Below are positions 45,281 through 53,826 of a DNA stretch of 64,000 bases, piece by piece. Source of the stretch: Verrucomicrobiota bacterium (GTDB taxonomy: Bacteria > Verrucomicrobiota > Verrucomicrobiia > Limisphaerales > J093); NCBI GenBank assembly GCA_016716505.1, contig JADJWF010000002.1:806001-870000 (forward strand), read 5' to 3'. Below the pieces are notes generated by a model. The model was given only the letters and a program-made list of their open reading frames with translations. It had not been told where the DNA came from and did no database searches. Position 1 is the first letter of the stretch. Every line of letters begins with the position of its first letter. The position numbers were made by a program, and so were the translations under genes.

Positions 45281-48200
45281 CTATTCGTAGGTCAGCGTCA
45301 CCTGCGTGCCCTGGACAGCAACTGTCTTGACCTTGAGGGCTGTTCCGCCGACCAGCCGATAGAATCGCGTGGCTCCCGCGGCGGTCGTCGTGATGGTCTT
45401 GGTCTGCTCGTTGATGGAGGCGGCCGGGTCATCCGCGTACGGGCCGGTCACTACATCGGCCGCCTGCAGTTTGACCTGCGGCTGGACGGCGGTGGTGTAG
45501 GCCTTGATGGCGCCGGCGGCATCGGCGTTCACCAGGGTGCGCTCGCCGGTCGAGCGGTTGACGGTGAACCACTCGACGTGCGCGTCACCACCCCGCTCGT
45601 ACCACACCAGCCGGAAGGCGTACACGCCCGCCTGGTGGACGACGACGTCAAACACCTCGTCCGCCGGGCCGCCGTTGTGGAACTCCAGCGGCGGGGTGGC
45701 GGCATTGGGCGCGGCAGCGGAAGCGAGCTTGTAACCGTCGTCGCTGCGCACACCAAACCGCACGATGCCGGCCGGCAGCTCGAGGTAGGCGATCGCTTCC
45801 ATCGCGTAGTTGTCCGTGCCGAACTCCTCGGAGGCGCCGGGGATCTCCAGGTCGTCGCCGAAGTAACCGGCGCTGCCGAACGGCGCGTTCTGCGAGAAGT
45901 TGATCACCGGCCGGGTCTGGGTGAGGTCATAGACCTTGGGAATCGGCGAGTTGGCGGCCAGTTGGCTCTCCGCCCGCGCCAGGCTGTTCTCGAGCAGCCC
46001 GCCTTCCTGCGGGGCCTGAACTACGCGGACGCGGAATCCGCGCTCCGGTCCCGGACTGGCGTAGCGCGTGGCCGGGTCGAGGTCCAGGTAGGTCACCGTG
46101 AAGCTCCAGTCGTTCGTTTGCTCCACGCCGTCGCTGTCGCTGAAGATGATGCGGGCGGTTTGCGCCGACCCCTTCGGCGGCAGTGCGGGGTATGCGTAGG
46201 TCACATTCGCGCCGGTGGCTGTCGGCGTCACCGTCGGGGTCACCTGAGAGCCGTTGACCAGCAGCCGAATCGAGCCGGTGTTGACGGTGGTGTCGCGGTT
46301 CTGGATCACCACTTCGATGCGCGGCTCGGCGGTTTGCGCCACGGAGTTGTTGGCGGGCGACAGCGACGTCACGGCGGCTCGCTGCTTGCCGGGGTCCGCC
46401 ACCGGCAGGAACGCCAGGTAGTTCTGAGTTCGTGATCCGCCCGCGCCGTCCGGGGTCACCTGGCGCAAACGGAGGGTGGTGACGCCGTTGAGCCGGAGGA
46501 CGACCTTGTTGAGGCCGGCCCCATCGGTCAACGGCGTGTTGCGGTACTTGTAACCGTTTTGCGGGGCGAGAAACGATCCCAGCACTTGTGTCGTCTGGTC
46601 TGGCTGCGAGCGATCGCTCGTCACCAACTCGAGTACGCTCTCGGCGGTGGGGATGTTCACCACGGACTGGCGGAGGTACACTTCGTAATTCCCGGGCGGG
46701 AAGGACCGCGTGAAGTTGAGCCACTCGCCCGTCGCGATGTCGCCGACTACGTAATCATAGACGTCCGACTCCGCACCGCCGGCGGCGGTGTATTTGGCCC
46801 GTACATAGTCGAGCGAGCGGGCCATGCGGACGGGGTCAAAGTTCCGCCACGGAGAATTACCCCCGCTCGGCCCCGGTCGCGTATCGTAGAAGTCCACGCC
46901 GGGCAAACCCTCCATGTTGCAATAGCTGTTGGGCCACGGCCCCCAGCCTTCGGCGATCGGGATGGGGTTGTCGTAATAGCCGCCACCCGCGAAGTTGTAG
47001 TCTTCCACCTCGATCACCACTGTATTGGGGTCGAAGGTGTCGAAGTCGAGCGAAGCCGTGGTCGTATCGCCATCCGCGTCCTCAACCTCCAGCACGGCGT
47101 TGTAATTGCGGTTGGCCGCCAGGCCGCCGAGCGAAGCCGTTAATACGTTCCCCGTGCCCGAAACGGTCAACCCATTGGCGATGGTGTGGCGGGTGCCGTT
47201 CAGCACGACAGCCAGTTTGTCGCTCGCGAGCGGCTTGTCATCCGAGGCCTTGAACGAAATCTGCGTGCTCGCCGGGAGGAAGTTCCGGAACTCCTCGGGC
47301 GCGATCTCGCTGATGACGGGCGGCAGGTTGGCCGCCAGCGGCGGGGCGGAGACAATCGCGTTGTCGTACCAGGCGCGATAGGGATTCTCCGGCGCGCCCG
47401 CGTCAAAGTCCTGGTAGAGATACAGGGTGAAATAGCCTCCGGTCAGGAAGGGCGCCGCCGGTGTATCCGTGCCGTTGCGCATCACGTCCGCCGCCGGCGT
47501 GTCCACCACCGTCTTCTCCCAGATCACTGCGTCGTTGTCGTCCTTGTCCAATACCTGGCCCGTGATCACCACGCTCCCGCCCCGCGCCTTCAGCCGCAGC
47601 ACCAACGTGGTGTTGTCCTGCTTCAACTCCACCGCCTCGTTCACGAAGTAGTTGCCAATGCCCTTGGTGATCAGTACGTCGGTCGTGGACTTGGCCAACC
47701 CGTACCCCGCCAGCGTCCCCGGCGAGTTCGCCGTCGGGATAAACGCCAGTACCGCAAACGAGTCCTTGCCCCCGCCCTGGACAATGTCCACCTGGAACGC
47801 CACCTCCTCGCCGTCGCGGAGTTCGAAGACGCGCGTCACCTTCTGGCTGGCGCTGAAGATCGCCCGCCCGGCCGGCGGCTGCTCAAAGCGGAATTGACCG
47901 CCCGTCTCGACCGGAATGCCAAAGCCCGGCTGGAAGGTGAAGTCCGTCCAGCCCGTCTTGGTGTTGTCGTTGAAGTCGTCCAGCACCGTGGTGTCGGTGA
48001 CAAAGACCTCTGCGTTATCGTACCAGACCCGATAGGGATTTTCCGGCGCACCCGCGTCAAAGTCCTGGTAGAGATACAGGGTGAAATAGCCTCCCGTCAG
48101 GAAGGGCGCGGCCGGTGTATCCGTGCCGTTGCGCATCACGTCCGCCGCCGGAGTGTCCACCACCGTCTTCTCCCAGATCACCGCGTCGTTGTCGTCCTTG

Positions 48201-48730
48201 TCCAATACCTGGCCCGTGATCACCACGTTCCCGCCCCGCGCCATCAGCCGCAGCACCAACGTGGTGTTGTCCTGCTTCAACTCCACCGCCTCGTTCACGA
48301 AGTAATTGCCAATGCCCTTGGTGATCAGCACGTCGGTCGTGGACTTGGCCAGACCGTACCCCGCCAGCGTCCCCGGCGAGTTCGCCGTCGGGATGAACGC
48401 CAGCACCGCAAACGAGTCCTTGCCCCCGCCCTGCACTACATCCACGCGATACTCGATCGTCCGCCCCTCCTTGAGTTCAAACACTTCCGTCACCTTCTGG
48501 CTGGCGCTGAAGATCGCCCGCCCGGCCGGCGGCTGCTCAAAGCGGAATTGGCCGCCCGTCTCGACCGGAATGCCAAAGCCCGGCTGGAAGGTGAAGTCCG
48601 TCCAGCCCGTCTTGGTGTTGTCGTTGAAGTCGTCCAGCACGCGCGCCGATCCGAGCCACGCGCCGACGCACACCGCCGTGGCGCCAATCGCCAGGCGTCC
48701 CATCTGAGAGTTGAGTCGCGATGTGATCAT
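45281..48730 (-). CDS. Giant secreted protein with internal duplication and PA14-like C-terminus
   Basis: A 1149-residue exported protein. The signal region is GRLAIGATAVCVGAWLGSA. Two almost identical domains of 218 residues follow directly, each beginning VLDDFNDNTKTGWTDFTF and ending near ENPYRxWYDN; these are jelly-roll-like. Then come a short Ig-like linker (PPVISEIAPEEFRNFLPAST) and a carbohydrate-binding-like domain (VVIEVEDYNFAGGGYYDNP to about 180 residues on). An Ig-like segment, a PA14-like module (GIVRFGVRSDDGYKLASA) and the tail FYRLVGGTALKVKTVAVQG close the protein. Domain names are by pattern, not search. It is probably a cell-surface or extracellular glycan-binding protein (inference). 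The neighbour at 43189 is a shorter paralogue. Confidence 0.85.
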   Translation of the reverse strand: MITSRLNSQMGRLAIGATAVCVGAWLGSARVLDDFNDNTKTGWTDFTFQPGFGIPVETGGQFRFEQPPAGRAIFSASQKVTEVFELKEGRTIEYRVDVVQGGGKDSFAVLAFIPTANSPGTLAGYGLAKSTTDVLITKGIGNYFVNEAVELKQDNTTLVLRLMARGGNVVITGQVLDKDDNDAVIWEKTVVDTPAADVMRNGTDTPAAPFLTGGYFTLYLYQDFDAGAPENPYRVWYDNAEVFVTDTTVLDDFNDNTKTGWTDFTFQPGFGIPVETGGQFRFEQPPAGRAIFSASQKVTRVFELRDGEEVAFQVDIVQGGGKDSFAVLAFIPTANSPGTLAGYGLAKSTTDVLITKGIGNYFVNEAVELKQDNTTLVLRLKARGGSVVITGQVLDKDDNDAVIWEKTVVDTPAADVMRNGTDTPAAPFLTGGYFTLYLYQDFDAGAPENPYRAWYDNAIVSAPPLAANLPPVISEIAPEEFRNFLPASTQISFKASDDKPLASDKLAVVLNGTRHTIANGLTVSGTGNVLTASLGGLAANRNYNAVLEVEDADGDTTTASLDFDTFDPNTVVIEVEDYNFAGGGYYDNPIPIAEGWGPWPNSYCNMEGLPGVDFYDTRPGPSGGNSPWRNFDPVRMARSLDYVRAKYTAAGGAESDVYDYVVGDIATGEWLNFTRSFPPGNYEVYLRQSVVNIPTAESVLELVTSDRSQPDQTTQVLGSFLAPQNGYKYRNTPLTDGAGLNKVVLRLNGVTTLRLRQVTPDGAGGSRTQNYLAFLPVADPGKQRAAVTSLSPANNSVAQTAEPRIEVVIQNRDTTVNTGSIRLLVNGSQVTPTVTPTATGANVTYAYPALPPKGSAQTARIIFSDSDGVEQTNDWSFTVTYLDLDPATRYASPGPERGFRVRVVQAPQEGGLLENSLARAESQLAANSPIPKVYDLTQTRPVINFSQNAPFGSAGYFGDDLEIPGASEEFGTDNYAMEAIAYLELPAGIVRFGVRSDDGYKLASAAAPNAATPPLEFHNGGPADEVFDVVVHQAGVYAFRLVWYERGGDAHVEWFTVNRSTGERTLVNADAAGAIKAYTTAVQPQVKLQAADVVTGPYADDPAASINEQTKTITTTAAGATRFYRLVGGTALKVKTVAVQGTQVTLTYE
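47333..48640 (-). repeat. Internal 654-bp direct duplication within a gene
   Basis: Copy one (47987-48640) and copy two (47333-47986) lie head to tail at a period of 654 bases, exactly 218 codons, so the frame is kept. Long stretches are identical at the base level and differences are few, which indicates a recent duplication or ongoing gene conversion. The copies encode the two N-terminal domains of the 1149-residue secreted protein. Confidence 0.92.
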
Positions 48731-48884
48731 AATGGTCGAATGTTTTGATTGAACCGGTGCCGCACCACGCTCCAGGTCTTCGTGGCGACAAGGCTCAGTG
48801 AGGCGAATCTTTTTAACGCCTCTCCCATAGTCAACGAAAATTCCCCTGATGAGGGCACTTCATCCCCGAATCGCCCACCCTCGA

Positions 48885-50789
48885 CTACCGGTCGGTGCCG
48901 GCGGCGTATTCCAACGCGATCAAACCGAAGAAGGTGTAGGGATCCACGATCTCGATCGGGAGGTCCGGATGGTCCTGCCGTAACCGTTCCGAGACGTCCG
49001 CGTACCAGGTGGGCGACTTCAGGATGCTGCGCGCCCAGAGAAAGCCCGGACGTCCGTTGCTCTCGCGGGCGCGTTCCGCGATGACGCTTGCCGCCGCACC
49101 CACCGAGTCCGGCAGGTCGCGCTCGGGACAAGTGGGAATTCCCGCCCGGATCCGCGGCCCGCGCTCGAAATGGGTGCCGATTCCATCCGGACTGAAACTC
49201 CGGTAGGCGGCGAATTCCGTTTCCGTGGCCGCGCCCGCGGAGCCGTCCAGCATGAATCCTGTGATGGTCAGGTCCCAGCGCGCGAAATGCCGCCGACAGT
49301 ACTCAGTCCAAGCCGCCAGACCGGAGGGCAGGCGCGAATCAGGGCGGACGGTCAAGGCTCGCGAGTTCAGGTAGCCCGCCCCGGAGTTGCCCGCGATGAA
49401 GAAGTCGTTCGTCGTGGCATGGCGGGAGGCGTACACCAGCGCCTGCGGAGCGCGGTCGGCGAGGTTTGGGTTGAAGGCCCACCCCAGCGGCACCCGCCCT
49501 CGCGCGGGATCCCGGAAGAACGCCGGGACTGCCTTGTACAACCACGAGGGCGCATCGTAGTCACCCACGTAATGCCCCACAAAGAACCGGGCTGCGACTT
49601 TCCCGTCGGCGGCAACGAAGCCGCGTGCCTTCCAGTCCGGCAACCCCGGTTTCGGATTCGGTTGCCGGTAGTGCTCCTTCAACGGGTAATGGGCGAAGAA
49701 CGAGGCGTTGGCCATCGCCCCCAAACCGGCCGCGTCGGCCTCCTTGTAGGCGTTGAACTGCGAGATCAGCCGCGTGAACTCCCACTCGGTCGGCACCGGC
49801 TCGTGTTTTCCCGCGCGGGCGTGGGTGGTGTACTTGTGCGGCCAGGGAGGAAACCCGCCGAGCTTCACGATGCCGCCACCCGAGCGGTCGTAAAGCCCGC
49901 GCAGGATGTCCAGCAGGCAGGCCTTGTCCGCGCCGAGGGGCTGTGCCGGGTCATCCACGGGCGCCTCGTCGCCCCACGGCGACAAATCGAAGAAGAACGC
50001 CCGCCGGGCAATGAACCAATCGTGGTTCGACAGCGTGTGATGGTCCGGCCCGGCGTTCCGCGGACGCTGCAGCCAGTAGGCGTCCAGGTAGTAGGCACCA
50101 TACAGGCTGCTGCGTCGTTCGGCCGGTGCTGTCGCCGGCCGCAGCCAGCGCGACATCGCCCAGCGGTACACATCCACTTTGGCCGAACCCGACGAGGGCA
50201 AATCGGAATCGGGCAATCGCCCTTGGCCAGTGAACCGCGACGAGCCGTCCGCGTTGACCAGCCAGAGCTTCACTGGCAGCGCCAAATCCCGGGTCAACCG
50301 CAGAAAGAGTGCGTTCGTCGCCTGGTCGTACCGCACGGGCAGGAGACGTTCGCACCCGGCAGCGGTGGACGCCGCTTTCGACGTCGCGGCAACCCGCTCG
50401 TCATAGACGACGAGACCGTCGAAGGCGTCCCGCAGCCGTCCAAGGAGCGTTTCCACCTCCCCGACCGCCTCGATTTCCGCGTCCCGCAACCAGCCGTCTT
50501 CGCCCCGCAGCCAGTCAAACCAAAACTGGTCCGTGTCCACACCGAACTCGCGGCAGTAAAAGAGGTACAGGCGGGGCGCGTCGCGGTTGGCCAGCCCCTG
50601 CAACGCCGCCAACAGGTGCAGCGTGTCCCAGACACGGCGCGCCGCGGACGGCTCGGCAAGATTCACTTCTCGCAAAGGCCGCGCATCGAACGTGAACACC
50701 GTCGCTGGAGACCCGGCGGACGCCTTGGGCGCGGCTACCGCCACCAGGGCGGCAAGCCATAACGCGCGAGTGAACCCCACAACGCTCAT
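48885..50789 (-). CDS. GxGYxYP family putative glycoside hydrolase-like protein
   Basis: A 634-residue exported protein. The signal peptide is VGFTRALWLAALVAVAAPKA, cut near SAG. The N-terminal domain contains AALQGLANRDAPRLYLFY and a WFDWLRG block typical of GxGYxYP_N. The C-terminal domain has FFIAGNSGAGYLNSRAL, the family's name-giving Gly-x-Gly-Tyr motif with Leu-Asn in place of xYP. Structural relatives suggest a carbohydrate-active role, but the reaction is not established. The ATG at 50789 lies ten bases after the ychF stop on the same strand, so the two are probably co-transcribed, though they look unrelated in function. Confidence 0.85.
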   Translation of the reverse strand: MSVVGFTRALWLAALVAVAAPKASAGSPATVFTFDARPLREVNLAEPSAARRVWDTLHLLAALQGLANRDAPRLYLFYCREFGVDTDQFWFDWLRGEDGWLRDAEIEAVGEVETLLGRLRDAFDGLVVYDERVAATSKAASTAAGCERLLPVRYDQATNALFLRLTRDLALPVKLWLVNADGSSRFTGQGRLPDSDLPSSGSAKVDVYRWAMSRWLRPATAPAERRSSLYGAYYLDAYWLQRPRNAGPDHHTLSNHDWFIARRAFFFDLSPWGDEAPVDDPAQPLGADKACLLDILRGLYDRSGGGIVKLGGFPPWPHKYTTHARAGKHEPVPTEWEFTRLISQFNAYKEADAAGLGAMANASFFAHYPLKEHYRQPNPKPGLPDWKARGFVAADGKVAARFFVGHYVGDYDAPSWLYKAVPAFFRDPARGRVPLGWAFNPNLADRAPQALVYASRHATTNDFFIAGNSGAGYLNSRALTVRPDSRLPSGLAAWTEYCRRHFARWDLTITGFMLDGSAGAATETEFAAYRSFSPDGIGTHFERGPRIRAGIPTCPERDLPDSVGAAASVIAERARESNGRPGFLWARSILKSPTWYADVSERLRQDHPDLPIEIVDPYTFFGLIALEYAAGTDR

Positions 50790-50799
50790 CCCCGGCGGG

Positions 50800-51903
50800 T
50801 CACACGTTGAACTTGAACAGCAGCACGTCGCCGTCGCGCACCACGTAATCACGCCCCTCGTGCGAGTAGTGGCCCGTCTCCCGGGCGTGAGCCACGGAGC
50901 CGCATTTGAGCAGGTCCGCGCAACTTACCCGCTCGGCCTTGATGAAGCCGCGCTCGAAGTCTGTGTGGATCCGCCCCGCCGCCCGCGAGGCGGTGGTGCC
51001 CGCCGGCACCGTCCACGCACGAGCCTCCTTCTCGTTGAACGTGAAGAAGGTCCGCAATCCCAGCAGGCGATACACTGCTTGGATCAACGCGTCGCCGCCC
51101 GGTTCCTTGACCCCGACCTCCGCCAAGTATTGGCGCCCTTCCTCTGGTGAAAGATCGGCCATCTCGCTCTCGAGGGCCGCGCAGACCACGACGGTTTCGC
51201 AGGCGTGATGCGTCCGGGCGTACTCGCGCACGGGTTTGACGAGGGGATCGGTGTCGGCAGCGGCGAGTTGCGACTCCTTCACATTCGCGGCGAAGACCGT
51301 CGGCTTGTCCGTCAGCAGTCCGCAATGAATCAGCAAATCGTGTTCCTCCTTGTGCAACGGGGCGGTATTGGCTGGTTTGCCTGCGTTCAAATGCGCCTCC
51401 AGCTTCTCCAAGACCTGATTCTCGGCGAGCGCGTGCTTGTCGTGGCTCTTGACCTCCTTGCTGATCTTTTCCCGCCGCCGCCGTACCGCCTCGAGGTCGG
51501 CCAGGATCAATTCGGTTGCCACGACCTCGATGTCCCGCACCGGGTCCCCGGCGCCCGTGACGTGGGCGATGTCCGGGTCTTCAAAGCACCGCACCACGTG
51601 GACGATGGCATCCACTTCCCGGATGTGGCTCAGGAACTTGTTGCCCAGCCCTTCGCCCCGCGACGCGCCCTTGACCAAGCCGGCGATGTCCACGAACTCG
51701 ATCGTCGTGGGAATGCGCTGGCCGATCTTCAGCAGGTCGCCCAGCGCATCGAGCCGCGGATCGGATACGGTGACGACGCCGAGGTTTGGTTCGATGGTGC
51801 AGAACGGGTAATTCTCGGCCGGCGCCTTGCGGGACCGGGTCACCGCGTTGAACAGCGTAGACTTGCCGACATTCGGGAGACCGACGATTCCGGCTTTGAG
51901 CAT
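50800..51903 (-). CDS. ychF: Redox-regulated ATPase YchF (Obg family)
   Basis: A 367-residue Obg-family P-loop ATPase bound to ribosomes and linked to oxidative stress and translation control. It has the P-loop GLPNVGKSTLFNAVT, switch region NYPFCTIEPNLGVV, DIAGLVKGASRGEGLGNKFL, and the altered G4 motif NVKE that favours ATP over GTP. The C-terminal TGS domain is seen in LRTFFTFNEKEARAWTVPAG, followed by IHTDFERGFIKAERV. The length matches E. coli YchF (363). The ATG at 51903 starts MLKAGIVGLPNVGK exactly as in the family. The gene is on the minus strand, downstream of the 6S-like RNA and its terminator. Confidence 0.97.
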   Translation of the reverse strand: MLKAGIVGLPNVGKSTLFNAVTRSRKAPAENYPFCTIEPNLGVVTVSDPRLDALGDLLKIGQRIPTTIEFVDIAGLVKGASRGEGLGNKFLSHIREVDAIVHVVRCFEDPDIAHVTGAGDPVRDIEVVATELILADLEAVRRRREKISKEVKSHDKHALAENQVLEKLEAHLNAGKPANTAPLHKEEHDLLIHCGLLTDKPTVFAANVKESQLAAADTDPLVKPVREYARTHHACETVVVCAALESEMADLSPEEGRQYLAEVGVKEPGGDALIQAVYRLLGLRTFFTFNEKEARAWTVPAGTTASRAAGRIHTDFERGFIKAERVSCADLLKCGSVAHARETGHYSHEGRDYVVRDGDVLLFKFNV

Positions 51904-52132
51904 GGGCCGAAGCTGCCAGTCCCGGGTCATCGCCGCGAGGCAAAACCGATGCCTTTCCCAACGGGCGGCAGTGTTCGTCAACTGTCGGCTGGGGTGCGGT
52001 TTGAGATGAACGGGGGGCTGGTTCTCCAAAAAGGGTTTCAAGCCGCGGGCTGGGCCCGAAGTTGGTGGAGGGCGAACAGCCAGCCAGCACCAGCGCCGGG
52101 CCCGGCGTCGCCATCCCGGCGGCGAGGGCGGT
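51904..52132. other. Upstream region of ychF
   Basis: About 230 bases between the ychF start and the terminator of the 6S-like RNA gene. It should carry the ychF promoter. No other feature is recognised. Confidence 0.45.
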
Positions 52133-52166
52133 AAAAGAAAAACGGCGGGCCGCCGCAGCCCGCCGT
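52133..52166 (-). terminator. Rho-independent terminator after the 6S-like RNA
   Basis: On the minus strand ACGGCGGGC, a seven-base loop and GCCCGCCGT form a perfect 9-bp stem. A TTTTTCTTTT tract follows. It lies just after the 3' side of the predicted structured RNA and before ychF, with no minus-strand protein gene upstream of it, so it probably ends that RNA. Confidence 0.85.
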
Positions 52167-52189
52167 GGGAAAGAACCCCGCCACAATGC

Positions 52190-52335
52190 CGTGATAAACA
52201 GTTCCTATGAACTTCCAAGAAACAGGTGGGAACCACGCAGACGGCTTTCGACTTCCAGTCAAGGCCTGTCGGCCACCGCCGTGACCGCCGGCTCCCGCGG
52301 TACTCGAGCTTACGGTTCAAGGACTTCGTTTCTTA
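52190..52335 (-). ncRNA. ssrS: Structured RNA, probably 6S RNA
   Basis: The minus strand here has the architecture of 6S RNA, the promoter-mimic that binds RNA polymerase holoenzyme. The 5' segment AAAC-GAA-GUCCUUGAAC pairs with the 3' segment GUUCAUAGGAACUGUUU as a closing stem of about 14 pairs with small bulges. An inner stem GGGAGCC/GGUUCCC (one G-U) lies further in. Between them is a large open bubble, about 18 bases on one side and 15 on the other. The 3' side carries GCGUGGUUCCCACCUG, which I recall as resembling a conserved 6S element. A strong terminator follows at 52133. The pairings are visible; the 6S identity is inferred from structure and remembered motif. Confidence 0.62.
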
Positions 52336-52535
52336 GCACGAGCAATGGCAGGGCAAATCGGATTTCTCTCAAAGAACGGTCGGCCATTTCAGGACCACCG
52401 GCGACAGCCAAAAGCATCGCTCTCCCCTCCTTGAAGCTCAAGGGAAAAGCACGCGAAATTGCCGGCTAATTCCGCGTCCCGCCTGCCAGCACGGGGCGCT
52501 TGCGCCGTTCCGGTCCGCCGTTCAAATTTTCGAGG

Positions 52536-53657
52536 ATGACAGAGCGAACCATCGCCGGCATCGGGTTGGCGGCTTTGCTGTGGGTTTCCACCGCGCGCGG
52601 CGCCGTCCACGTCAACGTTCGACATGAGTTTTCTGTGGGCAGCGGGCCGTTGGTGGAGGTGCCCGCTGCAGTCGAGGTCCTGCAACAGGTTTGTCAGTAC
52701 TTCAAGCAGGACAACATCACGCTGGCCAGCTCCCAGCCCGGGGAGAGCAACAGCGGCTTCAACTTCGGCGTGCGGGCTGCGCTGGCTCCCGACGGCTCCA
52801 GTGGCATTACCGTGAACGGCCAGCCGGCGGACGTCTCCGTGACGCTTGACCCGTGCGACCTGTCCGTGATGACCACGCTGGCATGGATGGGCGGCAGTGC
52901 CAGCGCCTACGTTTTCCATATCGGCGGCGGCGGTCCGGTGGTGCATCGGTTTTTCGGTAGCTTCACGTTCAGCGACCGGACCGTCTTCGAGTTGCCGGCG
53001 GCCATGACGCTGGAGATGCCGGTGAGGCTCTCCGGCGGCCTGGTGGCCGGCGAATCGTTCGGCGATCCGGAGGAAACGTTTGCGAAGGGCAAACTCTCCT
53101 TGAGCGGTCCGTTCGGTTTGAGTGAGACGATCAGCGTCGAGTCGGTGTCGGTCATTCCGGAACAGGCCGGGATTGACCGCGCCACGACGGTGAGCTTCCA
53201 GCTCCCAGCCGGTCGCAGTGAGATGTCGTGGACCATCTCGGGTTCGTTCGAGGGCGAAGCCTCCGCGAAAGGAACCGGTCTCTTCGGCATGATCTCCGGC
53301 GCGGCGACCGTCGGCGTCCAATTCCCCGGCTCCTTTGAGATTCGCAACTTCACCGGACCGGGCGGAGGACCGCTGCCGCCGGGCGTGAAGATTTACAGCG
53401 CGGAATCCGGCCTGGTGTATGCCGGCCCCACGGGACCGCGCGCGCCCCGGATTACGAAGGCAGAGTTCGTGGCCGGCGAGTTCCGGGTCACGTGGGAGTC
53501 CGAAGCCGGCCGGCGGTATCGGGTCGAGACCGCCCCCTCGTTGCCCGGTACGTGGTCGGTTTTGGCCGGTGGCTTGGAAGCGAACGGTCAGGAAACCTCC
53601 TATTCCCATGCCGGCCCGTTCGGCGGGGCGGGCTTTTACCGGGTGGCACTGGAATAG
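52536..53657 (+). CDS. Secreted protein of unknown function
   Basis: A 373-residue exported protein that I do not recognise. The signal peptide is TERTIAGIGLAALLWVSTA, cut near RGA. The mature part is rich in beta-strand patterns with a repeated Gly/Ser/Thr composition, for example ESNSGFNFGVRAALAPDGSS and WTISGSFEGEASAKGTGLFG. The last 75 residues (ITKAEFVAGEFRVTWESEAG to GFYRVALE) look like the short C-terminal 'YRVE...W...FYRV' module often seen at the end of verrucomicrobial secreted proteins and, loosely, in the two large proteins at 43-49 kb. The ATG at 52536 directly follows CGAGG. It stands between the 6S-like RNA and the fucosidase gene. Confidence 0.75.
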   Translation: MTERTIAGIGLAALLWVSTARGAVHVNVRHEFSVGSGPLVEVPAAVEVLQQVCQYFKQDNITLASSQPGESNSGFNFGVRAALAPDGSSGITVNGQPADVSVTLDPCDLSVMTTLAWMGGSASAYVFHIGGGGPVVHRFFGSFTFSDRTVFELPAAMTLEMPVRLSGGLVAGESFGDPEETFAKGKLSLSGPFGLSETISVESVSVIPEQAGIDRATTVSFQLPAGRSEMSWTISGSFEGEASAKGTGLFGMISGAATVGVQFPGSFEIRNFTGPGGGPLPPGVKIYSAESGLVYAGPTGPRAPRITKAEFVAGEFRVTWESEAGRRYRVETAPSLPGTWSVLAGGLEANGQETSYSHAGPFGGAGFYRVALE

Positions 53658-53826
53658 GGCGACTTGACGTGATCCGCTGCTCCGCCCCTGACGCCTGACC
53701 GAACCTGGCCCGGGACGATCACGTCCGGGTGGCCCGGGGACTTCCGGTCACGCGGCACCGCCTGCAGCGGCGCCCGCAGTCCCGCCATGCTTGACGCGCC
53801 GATACCTTTCCGAAACTTTGGGTCCC

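Noticed and set aside
47186..48748. Plus-strand open frame of 520 codons with internal repeat
   Set aside because: It is antisense to the duplicated secreted protein. Its repeat only mirrors the 654-bp duplication.
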